Positions 24,513-37,522 of a stretch of DNA of 64,000 nucleotides are shown one piece after another. Position numbers and translations under genes: made by a program. A model generated the notes under the pieces. It ran no database searches. It was given only the letters and a program-made list of their open reading frames with translations, and was not told the origin of the DNA. The DNA comes from Vandiemenella viatica (Eukaryota; Arthropoda; Insecta; Orthoptera; Morabidae): positions 178,710,437 through 178,774,436 of the forward strand of contig JARYHS010009186.1 in the NCBI GenBank assembly GCA_031002005.1, given 5' to 3'. Position 1 is the first letter of the stretch, and the number at the start of each line of letters is the position of its first letter.

Positions 24513-25623
24513 GTCGCCACGAAAGCTCTGTATGGTTACTGAAAGAGCAATTTATTAATAGAGTAGAGAGTGAGAGTGGAAACGATAGTTTTATTGAGAT
24601 GGTTTCGAAGTCAGACCTTCGGCATGTATTTGCTGATGTGGTTTAGATATTACCTGGGTCATGAGCGATCCATGTAGGAAGTGGTTGCTTGTAAAATGTG
24701 TATGGGTTTGAAAGCGCTTGAAATGATTTTATGCTACATCAATTAAGGGAAGGTGACGTTTTTACCTCGTTCTATGAATGGCTGAATAATAATTTTATCT
24801 AAAGAGGAAGGTTAGAATAAGGAATCTTGTGGCACAGTCATGATTTCGAACGCAGATACTTGAGGAAACCTAGTCTGGCTTCTACAGGGCTATTTGCATA
24901 CTGCATCATACAATTTCGACAGAATATTAATAACCAGGTGAGAGTGTTTGGTTTCTTTTCCAAGTTAGTTAAAATCGGTTTCCGCACTCACTTAACTCAT
25001 TAACGTTCTCTATACAGTTTCAGTTGAACTGTCAGTTTTTTTTCTATGAGTAACTAGAGAACGGAAAAAGAAATACTCTTCTACCCTGAAATCTGAAAAC
25101 GAAACTCAACTGACCGTCTAAAAGCGCCTTTAAAAAGTTCACTTATCGTAACTAATTTGAAGTGGTTTTCAGACTTCCATTGTTACACTGATTACCAAAG
25201 TTGGGTCGCTTGTATAGTACTTTTCATTTCAATAGCATTATGAATATTGTAATTTTAATCAGGGTTTCAACATCAATATAGGGGACAGTAAGTGTAGTGT
25301 TGTGAAAAATTATTCGTATCTGAACATAGGTTTTAAAATCCTTTTGTATCACCGAGCAAGGACTCTGCATTAACACCTGTTTTATTGACTTTACATAGAT
25401 ACGAAAAATATAAAAGTATTGATTTACATGGAGTAAATGTTTTAGCGGTAATGTGTATACATACATTTCTTTAGTTGAAACTATCATAACGAACTATTAC
25501 AGTTCACTAAACAATGCTGTGTAGCACAAATAGGTTTTTTTTGGTCAGTAAGTGACGAACTTGTCCGTATTAGACATGTATGAGTTTTTAATTATCAACC
25601 ATATGCGTTGTGTCTTTCTGTTT

Positions 25624-25789
25624 CAGATTTGTGTTTTCCATGGTTTCCCAAAACCACTCAAGGCGAATTCCGGGATGCTTCCCTTAAAAAGGCCATGGCC
25701 GAATTCCTTCCCGTTCCTTGTCCCCAGTCCCATCCTGCCTCTAATGAACTCGAGGTTGACGAGGCGTAAAGCTATAAATAAAAAAAAAC
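25624..25789 (+). mobile_element. 5'-truncated family-1 SINE
   Basis: It begins inside the body at CAGATTTGTGTTTTCCATGG and continues through GGCCATGGCCGAATTCC and GACGAGGCGTAAAGC to an A-run. The tRNA-like head is absent. Confidence 0.9.
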
Positions 25790-28700
25790 TTTCTGATTTA
25801 GTGCTGATTTATCCTCCTCGGAAAGTCGGTCAATATCGTTAATTAACTTATCACCATGTTTTATGCTCCATCCAGCTTTATAAACCCTATAACATGTAAA
25901 ACTGTGGTAAATAAAGTATAATGTAGTTACCTACTGTTACATTTCTCAGTGTTGTTTGTTTCACTTGTTCTGTTTTGTTTAATATTTCAACCCAGTTGCT
26001 TTATGTAAAATAGTTTTGCTTTTTCGCTGTCACAAGTTAATTTAACTATTTCAATATCGTAGAAAACTGCTACAATTCTGATAAATGTACAACTTTTTAA
26101 TTAAATGGACATTAGTCATAAAAAGAAACTAAAATTACCAAGGAGAAATTCCTCTTAGTATGAGGTCTTTACGTTCAGTAAAGGGTGCAATTTATTATAA
26201 ATTGGAAACCGAATGGTTTCTTATAAGTATTGCTTATCAAATATATATAAACTTACCAGGAGTATATTCAGCTGTCATGCTTCGAAAGGAATTAAAACAC
26301 ACTACTATTGTTTGCTCAATGTGAAATTAGACCTTTATCATATATCCCAGTCCGAATTTTATTGTCTTAGCTCCTGAGTAAGTAAATGGACAAAATGCTT
26401 AGCCCTTACAATCAACACAACCATCAAATTGTCACCTTTTAAAAATGGGATTTTAAAAATAGGAACAGTCAATCCCTAAATAAACAGTGCAATATAATTT
26501 CAAGAATTTATAAAAGAGCATATATATATAAGTACATATTTTACATTGCAGAACATAATAAAGATAAATATTTTAATAAGTACATTTTTGTTTGATTACA
26601 CTTGTGACATGAACCATACCTCCAAAGACCTGTATGAGAAATGCAGACACGATTGCTTTCGTGAATCGAATTGTAATGTGAATATCACGAAACTATATAT
26701 AAAATATTTGAATATGTATATTTCCGTTATTTTTTTTTTACAGTTTCTGTATTGCCGATTCTATCAGCAGTCAAGTTTTTTTTCAGTTTCTTTGTTTTAT
26801 TTGTTCCCCATGAGAAGGACATACATACATATGTTATCAAAAGAGGATAAATTTAAAATGTAAATAGAAACAATGAAAATCATGCTGAATGAGTTATTCT
26901 TACTATAGCAGTTTAAGTTAGAAGACAAAACTATTATATACAAGGTAATATTGCCGTAATCAAACATACAGGATCATGGGAAGCAGGATCATTACCCACG
27001 AAGAAACGTCGATGTACCAGAACAGATGAATAATAGAAAATTTTAAACTACTAGTATTGTTCTATATGTAACACACTTAAAACTACAACTGTCTCAAGTC
27101 TATTAATATCTAAATTTGTCTACATATATCTATACCGACCTCTTGTCTTAAGTATTATCTGAAGTCACAAGAAAGTTTCAATTATGAAATACAAAAGGCA
27201 CACAGAGAAGTAATAACAGTATACTGGTAGTAACTAATTCGTCTACGTTGTGATTTGAATGTTATTAAAAATACAATACAGTTTTTTCACTTTGATACAT
27301 TTTTTAAAAAGAATCTCAGTGTATATAATATTCAAATCCTCAAATACGAGTAGAAATGATTGGAGAATTGACACGTGTATGGTACAGTGAAGTGCATAGT
27401 GTGGAAAATCAGAAATTGAAGACACTGCAAAGGAGCATGCTTGACGCAAGAGTTACATACCAAGCTCAGCAACACCCTGGTTTGTTTCAATCATTAATTT
27501 CTTCACGGGTTTCTAAATCTAGTTTACCGTTATGAAATAGCATCGAACGCTGCATGGATACTCCTGATACCACTACACATCTCTTCGTCTAATGATCGTT
27601 TTAATACAGTGCATAGAATATGCTTTCTTTCCACCATAATATCATATTTGAAAAGATATGTGAATGCAATTTGTTCGTGTAATTTTGATGTGAAATACAT
27701 CTGAGACTTCGTTATTCCCTACTAACATTTTTAAAATATTTTATAATCTATATTATGAGCTCAGAACTTGGTGTGAAACTCTTGAAATTGTAATTCTATT
27801 ATCCTCAAACACTGTTCCTGTTAAAAGCGTTGCTGGACTGTGGTTTATAGCACTTCATTAGTCGAATAAGTATACAAATATAGTTTCTTTATTTCCTTAA
27901 ACAAGTAACGTAACAATTTTGCGTAAGAATGTAATGGGAATCTTTTAGGGTGTGCGTATTGTTGGAAGCTTCGTGAGCACTGAAAAAGTGTAATCACAGA
28001 AGTTACCTCAGCTGGTGAGAATCTTTCTTTTCGGGGCTTGCTCCCGCCGCGGAGTTGTCATGTAATTCTATATTATTCGGATTTAAATTTATTTACAGTT
28101 TCAAAAAGAAAACTTTCAACATCCTGTCGTAGGGCGACCATAACAAAAACTCAGATTGTGACGTTAGATTCTAGTAGGTAACTACACACGCTTTCATCCT
28201 TGAAGCATTTTACTGAAAATACCAGCTTTCCACCTTTTCTTTACATTTTATCAGTTCAAATGCGAATATTATCTAAACTTACACACAAAAAAGTGTACAT
28301 TGGCTTTGCGATACACAGTAGATAAGCTCGAAAGGAGATTGTGCGAAGCATTCTATGTGAATTCGGAAGGCTCTTCTAAAGCACCTGTTCAAAGCACTCA
28401 GCACTAGCAGTCAGTACGTTGGTCCCAAGTAGACAGAAAGTTGGTAGCTATAGTTTCAAAGACAGAGAGAAAAATATATCGATTTATAATGACTGCAGCC
28501 AGCAGAGTAGAGAAATATATTATTTACAAGTATCTATACAAAACATATCAGCTGATAAGAAGCAAATGGAAGTAGTCGACAAAGGACCATTTTGGAGGAG
28601 ACTTTTCTCCTACTCGGGGTTAAATATGACCAAAATTTATCAGTCAAAAATCATTTACTAACATATCATGACATTTATATTTAACTTCACAATTATTAAT

Positions 28701-31700
28701 TGTATGTACAACATCTGCAGTGTTGCTTACTGATGGAAACAACTAGAATATTGGCAATTACTAATGACACTACTTGCGCTTTTCGCTTAGCAATATGACC
28801 ATGACAAGCAGTAGGAAAACTTTGTTTCCTAGTGAAGTATATGTGCATCTGTAGCAACTATATATTGTGAAAAATGCGCTCATAAACAATCTAGCCTACC
28901 ATAAAATAGCAACCCTGTTGATGTTGCAGGAGGGGACAAGGATGTGTTTTCGAAGCAATGAAGGACATGTGGCGCTATTTTCAGAGATAATTTTGAAATT
29001 ATAAAAAAAATCTTTAAATAACAATACAACATACATGCAGATTTTTCTTTTAAAATGAATCGAGGAGATGCAGATATGAGAAAATATGACCTCATTTTAA
29101 ATAAAAACAGAAAATCGTTCTGTACTTAAGTGATCTCAGCGAGTTAATGATTTGTCAAGTTATGTGTGTTGTAATATTGAATAGTCTTGTTTGTCAACTT
29201 CGAGGGGATTAGTTATTTGCTTATGTTATTTGTGAGACTATATCAAGCAGAAATTGAATGTGAAAAAATTAATCGATAAAATGATTAACTGATTAACATT
29301 AGCTAACTGAAAATATTGCAAATAATATAACATTTAAGTTCTTTTTTACAATGTTTCCTTATGATTTATTAGAATATGGAATGAAGACGAGTTCGTTTGC
29401 GCAGCATCAACTATAATTGTTTATAGATTCCTCGTAACATGGTATTTAACAAGTTCTCAATTATTAACTTCTGTTGCAATCTTTTCGTGACATAGGCTTG
29501 AGGTGGCATTATAAATTTGCCTAGATACTTCAAGGAACACAGATAGTTGTAAAATAAATCGATTGGTGGATTTGATTAAAAACAGAGTTTTTGTCAACTT
29601 TACAGTCGTGTTTATCAATGAAGAAGAAATGTGCTTAATATAGCTGTGAATAAAATAAAAATGTTTTATGTCTCTCAACACGTTACAGTTTTTCCGGGAT
29701 TATAAAGCTTGAATTAGTAAACTATGTAAACTTGAGAAAAGATATAGATGAGCAATTCGTGGCCCGGAAGCTACTCCGTCGACGTCTTTAGCGTTGAGGG
29801 TTTAACATTGATACGATTGTGATTAACATTTTTTTAACTTCTATAAGTTTAACTTATTAAGTAAAAGATGTAAAAATAATTTCCTAACGCATAAAAGTCT
29901 AAAAATATATTTTACTCATGAATATGAGGTAACTGGAGTAGGGAAATAAACCATTTCCAGGATAAAAAGGGGGAGAAATGCTGTGCCACATGTCCTACGC
30001 GCTTCTAATCAGTTCGCTATGCACTAATGGGTCTAATGAGTGACTGAGTGACTACCTTTAGAATTTTAACGCCGCGGCCGGCACCTGGGCCCGAGCCGTG
30101 GTGGGTCTACGCCATCGTTTCACTCACACTCTCTCAAACACGTCGTCTCAGGTGCTGAAAAAGCAGGGATATCGAGTTCTCTATCTCTCAATACATTCAC
30201 ACACACAAAAGCAGACAAATATACAAACGCATCTTCCATAAATGGAATGTTTGCATTCCCGGAGTCAATTTCTATAATTCAGTTCCACTTGTCCCAGGAA
30301 ATTACTAGAATATGCTGCTTGTTAACAATTAGAGTTAAATTATGGATAATAATGCCAAGAGAGAGGAATGACTGAGTCCTTATGTCTGCAAACTATTTTG
30401 TAAATATCGCATTAGGAAGGATATTATCCATGCTTCCAAAATTCCATCATGGAAATCCTCAAGTGTTTGAATTAAAGCGTTTGGTCGACATTATTCTTTG
30501 AAAATTTTATAAATTTACGGAACAGTTGACCAACAGAATCAGGTTGTTAGTGAGCAATCCAATGGAAATGGAAAAAAAGACAAGAAAAAAAAAGATTGGG
30601 AAACAAACATCTATTTGCCCAGTTTCCATTGCAATTGAGTGCTGAAACCCCTTTCAGAAGCTTCATTAGAACGTAAACAACAATACTACTTGCAGTCTTA
30701 ATGTTCAGATTGGTTGAAATCCTTTGCAGAATGAAAAGCTAAATCAACTCTGGTCTCTCATCGACATTTCGATTCCCGCCTGGATTCATCTTCAAGGAAA
30801 ATTGGCCACATGTTGAGTCTCGTAGAATCTGCCTACTGAGTCTACAAAAGAGTCTTTTAGACCATATAGGAGACCAATTCACCCTGAAGATAATCCCAGA
30901 TGCGGATTGAAACGTAGAAGATAGAAAAAGAGTAGAATCAGCAGATCAATCCGCAAAGGATTTTAACTGATATGAACAATGAGACCCGTTTTTTTTACTT
31001 GCACGTAAGAATGTGTGTAAAAACTAATGAAAACATTACATAAGACAACGGTGAATGTATCATTCGCGTTATATCTATTGATATCTGAGGGTTTAGAGAA
31101 TGAGGCAGCAGTAATTCGTGGGGGAACTGTTGTACTTAGTATTTTATGAGGTTTCAGACATTCAGACTCGACGATAACAGTGATTTATACGAATGACTGC
31201 ATACATACAGATTACACACAAAATGCAGAATGAAAAGAGAAGTGAACAAGTTACCACTATAAATCGAAAATTTCTATCGCAGGATGCGAAATGAATTACT
31301 TTATATAAATTTTTCCTGCCCTTACTCCGGCTATAAACACCTGCCGTAAAAGTATTTAAATACTCAGTTTGAAAAATAAACATTGCGCAAGATATTACAT
31401 TAGAACGCCGATCAAAATTAAAGTGCTAGGATGTGTGGTAATTAACAAAGTTCAGTATTGTTGGCAGTTTGACTTCTAAGATCAATAGCCCACAGTTACC
31501 AGCTTTGTTACAATGCTACTAAATTAATGTTCAAAATTAGAAAGTATAAATATACCATATTATCTAAAACTGTTCTTGTCTTGAATGTTGTTATTTGATC
31601 ACTTTACAATTTCTTACGCATCCTTAGGCGTCACTGCTGTTTAGGTACATCCTATACCAAACGGCTTGTCGTCTTCCATTCATGGTTACAATTAATATAC

Positions 31701-32520
31701 AATTCTCAAATTATGTTCACAATTAACAGATAGCAACGGTAGTGAATTCAGTATTTTCTTGCCAGTCATAAAAAACAATCACTTTATACCACAAACACTT
31801 TCTTTAAGTTTAGTCCATTGTTAAATTAAGGTAAACATTACCGAAGTATCGTCTGTAGCCATCGGTGAAATTCCTGGTTTCAGTTGTTTCCTTCATTATC
31901 TTAAAGTGTGTATAACTTACGATCAACTGCACAGACGCAAACGGGCTGAACCACGGTATGTAAGGTCCAACTGATTAATTTGAGAGCAAATATTCTACGC
32001 CTTTGAAGGTAACTTCCAGAACATCACAAAACAACACTTGGTATTCTTGTTGTTTTGCGGTTGTTATGTCGTCTCGTTATTTGACATTTGCTTCAGTCAC
32101 AGCGATACAACAAAGGTGTACTGCATTAGGACAAAAAAATAACTTCTTCTTTGTTCGTTAAAAAAATTCGACGATGTGTATAGGACAGCTGCTGAACAAA
32201 GTACAAATACACATTTGTGTCAAATTGTCTTCTCTGCTTTAGGACTAGTTGTATTCGCACATGCCGTGATAACACTACAGTTTCTTGCTCTACTCGTGGA
32301 CTCAAACCTTAATTCTGCACCAGTATTTAATGCAACACACAGAGTTTGTATTATATTTATAGAATGACGAAAAGTCGAAAGTTATTGGGGATTCATAGTA
32401 TCAAGTAAGTTGCTGTGTGTGAAGACTACATTATTTCCCAGCTGATAATTGCGGTACCTTCTCAAAGCATATTATTTAGATCATTTACAGTCTTAAAAGT
32501 TATCATATTCGCGTGACCTC
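25790..32520. other. Long AT-rich intergenic DNA
   Basis: I found no exon, SINE or transposase. A GAAACGT-type motif (CTGAAGATAATCCCAGATGCGG then GAAACGTAG near 30.89 kb) recalls the motif in the foldback arms at 9.1 kb and may mark an old repeat at 30.56-30.95 kb. Confidence 0.55.
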
Positions 32521-32528
32521 GCTCTGTC

Positions 32529-32580
32529 CGTATATATAAAGTCATAAATATCGGCAGAGGAGTTCTTTCCGAATACAGTC
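32529..32580 (+). promoter_or_regulatory. TATA-box-like candidate core promoter
   Basis: TATATATAAAG occurs at about 32531, with an initiator-like ACAGTCACAG some 40 bases downstream, in a locally GC-richer stretch (GCGTGACCTCGCTCTGTCC). No convincing coding frame follows at once. It could serve the CpG-rich block 1.2 kb downstream or a transposon. The call rests on motif and position only. Confidence 0.2.
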
Positions 32581-33689
32581 ACAGCAAAGGACTGACACAT
32601 CGAGCAAAAGATGTGAAACAAACACCGACTCCAAGTTTTATTACATGTTCATGAAGGCAGATCAAGAAAACAATGTATCAGTAACTACAATGTAACGGCA
32701 TCATTATCTGCAAAGATATTGCCACTGCTCGCGTTTGAATTGTAATAATTTGTGATCATGAGAACGTATGAAATCACCAGAAGATTACCGGCTTCAAATT
32801 TTTCTATTAATTTGGTTTGATTTAAAATAATCAAAACTGATAAACAACTGCAATAAGCAAATGTAATAGTGTCTGTAACAAAAACATAGAAACTGTGAAT
32901 TTAAGCTTCGAATACTGAAAAAATCTGTTTCAATGTAACTTTGATAATCATTGTGATTGCTTAAAGCGCTTGGATTACTTTGGCATGTAAATCAGAAATG
33001 TAAAAATTTTAAAAATGCTGTAGCTTAAACATAATGGAGATTCAGGAAAATTCTTTTGCGATTTCAAAAATGTGATTGAAATTAAACAAATGAGAAAGTG
33101 CAAAATACAGTTGTTTATAAAATTAATAAAAAAAATGCATGGCTATTTGTTTTTGGTGTGAAATTTTGATGCTTAGTAATCGTGGTAGTTTGGTAAATCA
33201 GAGACGATTACATGTTAACGAATAATTAATATTTTATGAAAGAAGGAGCTATATACGCCGGCCTGTCTTGCAGCTAAAATGGTAGAAAGCCTGCACAAGT
33301 GATTATATTATGTGGTTTTGGTTCTCTTGTCAAGTTCCTGTTCAGCTGCACTATTTTCACCAGTTAGTTGTATTTAAAATATAGAGTTGAAGACGAATTA
33401 ACGAAACACCACGTTGACCTAAAGTGTAGAGGTGATACATTATTTTAATGGTAAGAACACAGTGCACTATTTAAGTTGTATACGGCCATTTTGCTGTAAA
33501 TATGTTCACGAGGTAAACTGAAAAATCCGTAGATATTATTGCGAGACTTTTCCGAAGTGCTTGGTTAGTTTTAATCCATAAGACGACATGGTTTTGTTCG
33601 ATTAATGACAGGTAAATCCTGTACGGTTCCCTGGTCTTCGTCTTTTGGTTTATGGTATATACTTGCTGGCACCGTGGTCTATCAGGACT

Positions 33690-33995
33690 GCACAGATTGG
33701 TTGGTCCCAGGAGCTGCTGCCGTCAGACGCGGTTGGCCGACTTGGCGGCGGCTCGGCTGGCGAACGTTCCCAGCGAGCAGACGAAGGAAGCGAGCGTCTC
33801 CCAGATGGAGGCGGCAGCCGAGTGGGGGCGCTGCGCAGAGTGCGGGGGCGGCGGCGAGGGCGACAGCCGCAGCAGCGGAGGCGGCGCCATGGGGGCGCCC
33901 GGCCCGGGGGCCCGAGGGTCCGGAGGCGGCGGAGACAGTTTCACTGTGGCGGCAGCCGCCAACATGCGGGGCGGCCGGGGAGGCTTCAGGTGCAG
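33690..33995 (+). other. CpG-rich block, candidate first exon or promoter of an unknown gene
   Basis: About 300 bp with dense CG dinucleotides and GGC/GCG triplets sits in AT-rich DNA. On the plus strand a frame from an ATG at 33805 in reasonable context (CCCAGATGG) reads MEAAAEWGRCAECGGGG and continues Gly/Ala-rich to a possible donor CAG|GTGCAG at 33990. A much better donor, GACAG|GTAAAT, lies upstream at 33612. The opposite strand is also open. Open frames are expected by chance in GC-rich DNA, so the strand and coding status are not settled. An unmethylated CpG promoter or first exon is the most natural reading. Confidence 0.4.
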
Positions 33996-34009
33996 CCAAG
34001 CCTGGTACA

Positions 34010-34720
34010 CAGTGACAACGTACCAGCTAACAAACTATATTTAATACAGTGCAAGTTAGTATAATGTAGAGGAGGTAAAAAGGAGTCTGGCTTAAAGGTC
34101 ACCCCTGAATAGTCCATTAAGATTCATGGTGTAGGATTGAATGAGCTATAGTTTTGTAGTAAGATCCAATAGTTGGTAGTTATTCTTAATATTTAAATAC
34201 GACACATTTGCTATCTGAGATACGCCACTTCTGTTCTCAGATACCTAAGAATTCAAGCCAAGATTACCGCAGAAGCAGTTCTTATGTGGGAGCGACGCTT
34301 GTAGCAGCACAAAACGAACTAGAAACAATCTTCAGCTATCCAACCAGAGGCTTCAACGAATCATACACGTGGTGGTTTCAGCCAATTCTGAGCACACAGT
34401 GTAAAAGTACAAGCTAATAACAAACCATCTTTAATGCAGTACAAGTTAGACAAAATAAGACAGGGTTAAATATACTCACTGAACAGCCAACTAAGACTAA
34501 TGGTGTCAGACTCTAGGAGCTAGAGTTGTGTGTTGAGTTCCAATAGTTAGTAGTTATTCTTAATATTTAAGTACGACACAAGCCAAACCCACTGCACATC
34601 AATTTTTTGTGTGTGAACGGCGCTTGTAGGAGCAGCACAGGACAATGATCAACTAAACCATCGGATTCTTCCATGCATCATACACGTTATGGTTTCAGCC
34701 AAAAGTGATTAGTCTCCCCT
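34010..34720. repeat. Diverged tandem duplication of about 375-390 bp
   Basis: Unit 1 from 34015 and unit 2 from 34395 share CAGCTAACAAACTATATTTAA / AGCTAATAACAAACCATCTTT, GTAGTTATTCTTAATATTTAA, AGCGACGCTTGTAGCAGCAC and CATACACGTGGTGGTTTCAGCC in the same order. A partial third copy lies at 36355-36430 (GTATAATGTAGAAGAAG, AAAGAGTCTAAGTTAAA). Unit 1 starts right after the CpG-rich block. Confidence 0.75.
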
Positions 34721-35569
34721 CCCTGTGGCATCCAGCAGTGCGCAGTTTAGCAGGTTTTTTTTTTTCTTTGTGGAAATTCTATAGGGAAAGTTGTGTTTTA
34801 TGCCAATGGATTAGAAACCACCACCAACTCAACACTGTACGGCCACAGAAAAGCTTCGTACTTCAACTGTTATTTTAGTTAACAGTTTGGTTGTATCGCT
34901 AAGCTATATATTTGTGCTATACCAGCTAATTGTACCATTTAATTTTCCTCATTACAAAAATCATAAACACATGCAGTAACCCTCACATCTTGAACTGTCT
35001 ATTAAGCTTCTTTCCCCAACTAATTCTGTCAGATGCCAGCTCAGCAGAACAAAACAGTTGAAGGCGAGTGGTTGGGGTGAACCAAACACCCAATGGTAAG
35101 AGCTTGTCAGGTATCTATTAATTTTCCTAACTGCGGGACAAAATTTTACTCTCAGAACCGTTAGTTAGATTTGATAATATTGTATTTCATTTTTATAGTC
35201 AGTTTCTATGTTAATTTAAGCTAGAAATCAGATTTTTATAGTTGTTGAGATAGTGTTTTGTATTGCATCAGTTTTCAGCATTCTCCTGGAGTAGTATTTC
35301 AAAAGTTTATATTTATATTATTTATTTTCGACTAAACTATTAAAGTTATGACATTTTTTATAATAACTGTTAACGTTTGCTATAAGAGCTAGCGATTTAC
35401 AAAATTTCAGAGAGATACGATTATTTTTATTGTCAAGGTCAAAATTGGATGACGAAATTTTCAGACATGCGATTTGATATATGATCAGCCTTCCACAAAC
35501 TACCCATGTGAAACGGAAGTTTGGAACTTTCCCACGGTTCGTCAGAGAGCAGGTAGCAGCCTAGAACCT

Positions 35570-35705
35570 TCCCTCGGCCCTCAGTCGTTCAGAAACTGTG
35601 AGCGCGTCAAGATGTAAGCTCAGTCTGTCAGGGACTGTGCGCGCGACAAGATGTAAGCTCAGTCTGTCAGGAACTGTGCGCGCGACAAGATGTAGGCTTA
35701 GTAGA
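35570..35705. repeat. 39-bp tandem repeat, about three copies
   Basis: AAGATGTAAGCTCAGTCTGT and the CG-rich GTGCGCGCGAC recur with starts at 35609, 35648 and 35687; a degenerate unit precedes them. The period is a multiple of three, so the minus frame shows a 13-residue repeat (LSLHLVARTVPDR), but nothing else suggests coding. Confidence 0.9.
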
Positions 35706-35759
35706 CCAGCAAGTTTCGTACTAAGCACTACTGTGGAAGAGTTTATTTTCGGCACAATG

Positions 35760-37180
35760 TAGGTTCGCGTATTTAAGTTTTATTACAATGTACCAGTGAA
35801 GTAGTATTACGCCTCGGGATTACTTAAGAGTCGGTCGGTTTCAAACCAAGTGTAACAGTAGAAGGGCGTGACGAACTTTTACATACTTACAAGTGATAAT
35901 CAATTATACTTTGAACTTTGAGGTGTGGTTTGGCTCGAACGGTTAATCGAACTTGCAAACTTACCTTCTGTGACTTTGTTTGATTGCCTATTCAGTTATT
36001 TACTTTGTAAGATTTCAAGAATATAATGATTTCAACAACAACGTACTCTTAAACATAATTTATTTATTACCTTTCCTTAGCTTTTGGTTAAAATAAAGCT
36101 AACTGGTGACCTGGTATTATAAAGTCATAACTGGACATAGCGAAGGCTTACACGCGGTCAAAGATAAGACAAAGCCTGTTGCTTCCACCCCAAAGCAAAT
36201 CTATTCGTCTTACAGGCTGTAATCTACGCTCGGCAGTAGTATGACGGTTCCATATTTCCTTCCACGATATGACGAATGTAGACAAAATTACGACTCCGGC
36301 CATATTATCTTACTATATGTTATTATACCTTCTTAGTTCGACATTCTTGGTATAGTATAAGTCAGTATAATGTAGAAGAAGCACAAAAGAGTCTAAGTTA
36401 AATATCATCCCCAGAAAGCCCACTCATTGTAAATGGATGATGAAAATTGAGGTCCGCATTTTTTTCCTTGCTCTAATTTGTGTAGTTGACATTGCGATTC
36501 TGATTATTATGCATCTTCATCTGTTTATAGTTTGTTCAAACTCATTTAGAACATCCAATGAAAACTAGGACTTGGTTTTGAATACAACTCCACGGTCAAT
36601 TTGTTTTATATTACTGCTTTTATAAGACTCAAAGTAAAAACAAAACGGTAAAAGATAGTAAAATATATTTGGGTTAGACCTGAATAAATCATATCTTTAA
36701 AAATTACGTGACTGGACTTTAAAAAAGGTGTAGAAAAATGCTTAGAATTTTAATTAGCATACGTTTTCGCATGCATGAATCGCTAGTTTTAGGCACCTAA
36801 ACTACCTGTCATTTTTTTGATCTATCTACTTTGAAAGGCTACTTATGACACTGACAGTTGTATTCAGTTAAGCCACTGCGAGTAAAAATAAAATGCCAGA
36901 AAACTGCGTTCACTCTGTTATTTTAACGGGGTTGTATTAAGGTATTTATATTTGTTGTAGATTTTGCCGCTATATTCTTTCTCATTATCACAGTAAAAGC
37001 GGAAAAATTATTTACCAGAACTTCGCATCCAACCTTTCATTTTTGACGGTCGTAGAATCTAGTTTTTTAATAAACGCCATTGGGCCAAACAGCCAGCTAT
37101 AACTTTTTCTCAACACGTACTTCTGACTTTAATGCAGTATACGGAATGAACGACACATTTAATTAAAATCATTTTTACGC
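35760..37180. other. AT-rich DNA without a gene
   Basis: It holds only the partial repeat copy at 36.36-36.43 kb. No coding frame stands out. Confidence 0.55.
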
Positions 37181-37182
37181 TC

Positions 37183-37252
37183 GGCCGGACTCGATCCAGC
37201 GTCCCTCACAACGAAAGGCCAGCGCTCTAATCCCTGCTACGGGGCCTCGTTA
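37183..37252 (-). mobile_element. tRNA-like sequence (SINE head or tRNA pseudogene)
   Basis: The minus strand has an A-box-like TAGCAGGGATTAGAGCGCTGG and a B-box-like GGATCGAGTCCGG 30 bases later. The ends do not close a good acceptor stem and no CCA-adjacent pairing is evident. The downstream TAAAAATGATTTTAATTAAAT suggests a SINE body rather than a working tRNA gene. Confidence 0.5.
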
Positions 37253-37522
37253 CCACCTGAATATTGTTACTAGTAAGTAATCAGGAAATGGTTTCTTTGT
37301 TACCAATACCGCAGATATCAATATTTCAGAAATATTGACTTCAGACGGGATAAATCAATATTTCAGAAATTTTTGCTTTTTTTCCGTCTTCCCTTAGAAA
37401 TAGTAAAGAAAAGGTTACATATTGGTTAAAATATTGTTATCAAGGAAGTTGATGAAATTTTTTGTGTCCTCGTTTTGCGAGTCACGGAAAATGTAATTCT
37501 ACGGTATTAACTTTCTACTGTA

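Noticed and set aside
26546..26863. 105-codon plus frame
   Set aside because: AT-rich, Phe/Ile/Tyr-heavy, no domain, no splice or promoter context.
33605..34064. Several overlapping 95-139 codon frames on both strands
   Set aside because: High GC alone removes stops in all frames; only the block as a whole is kept, as a candidate island.
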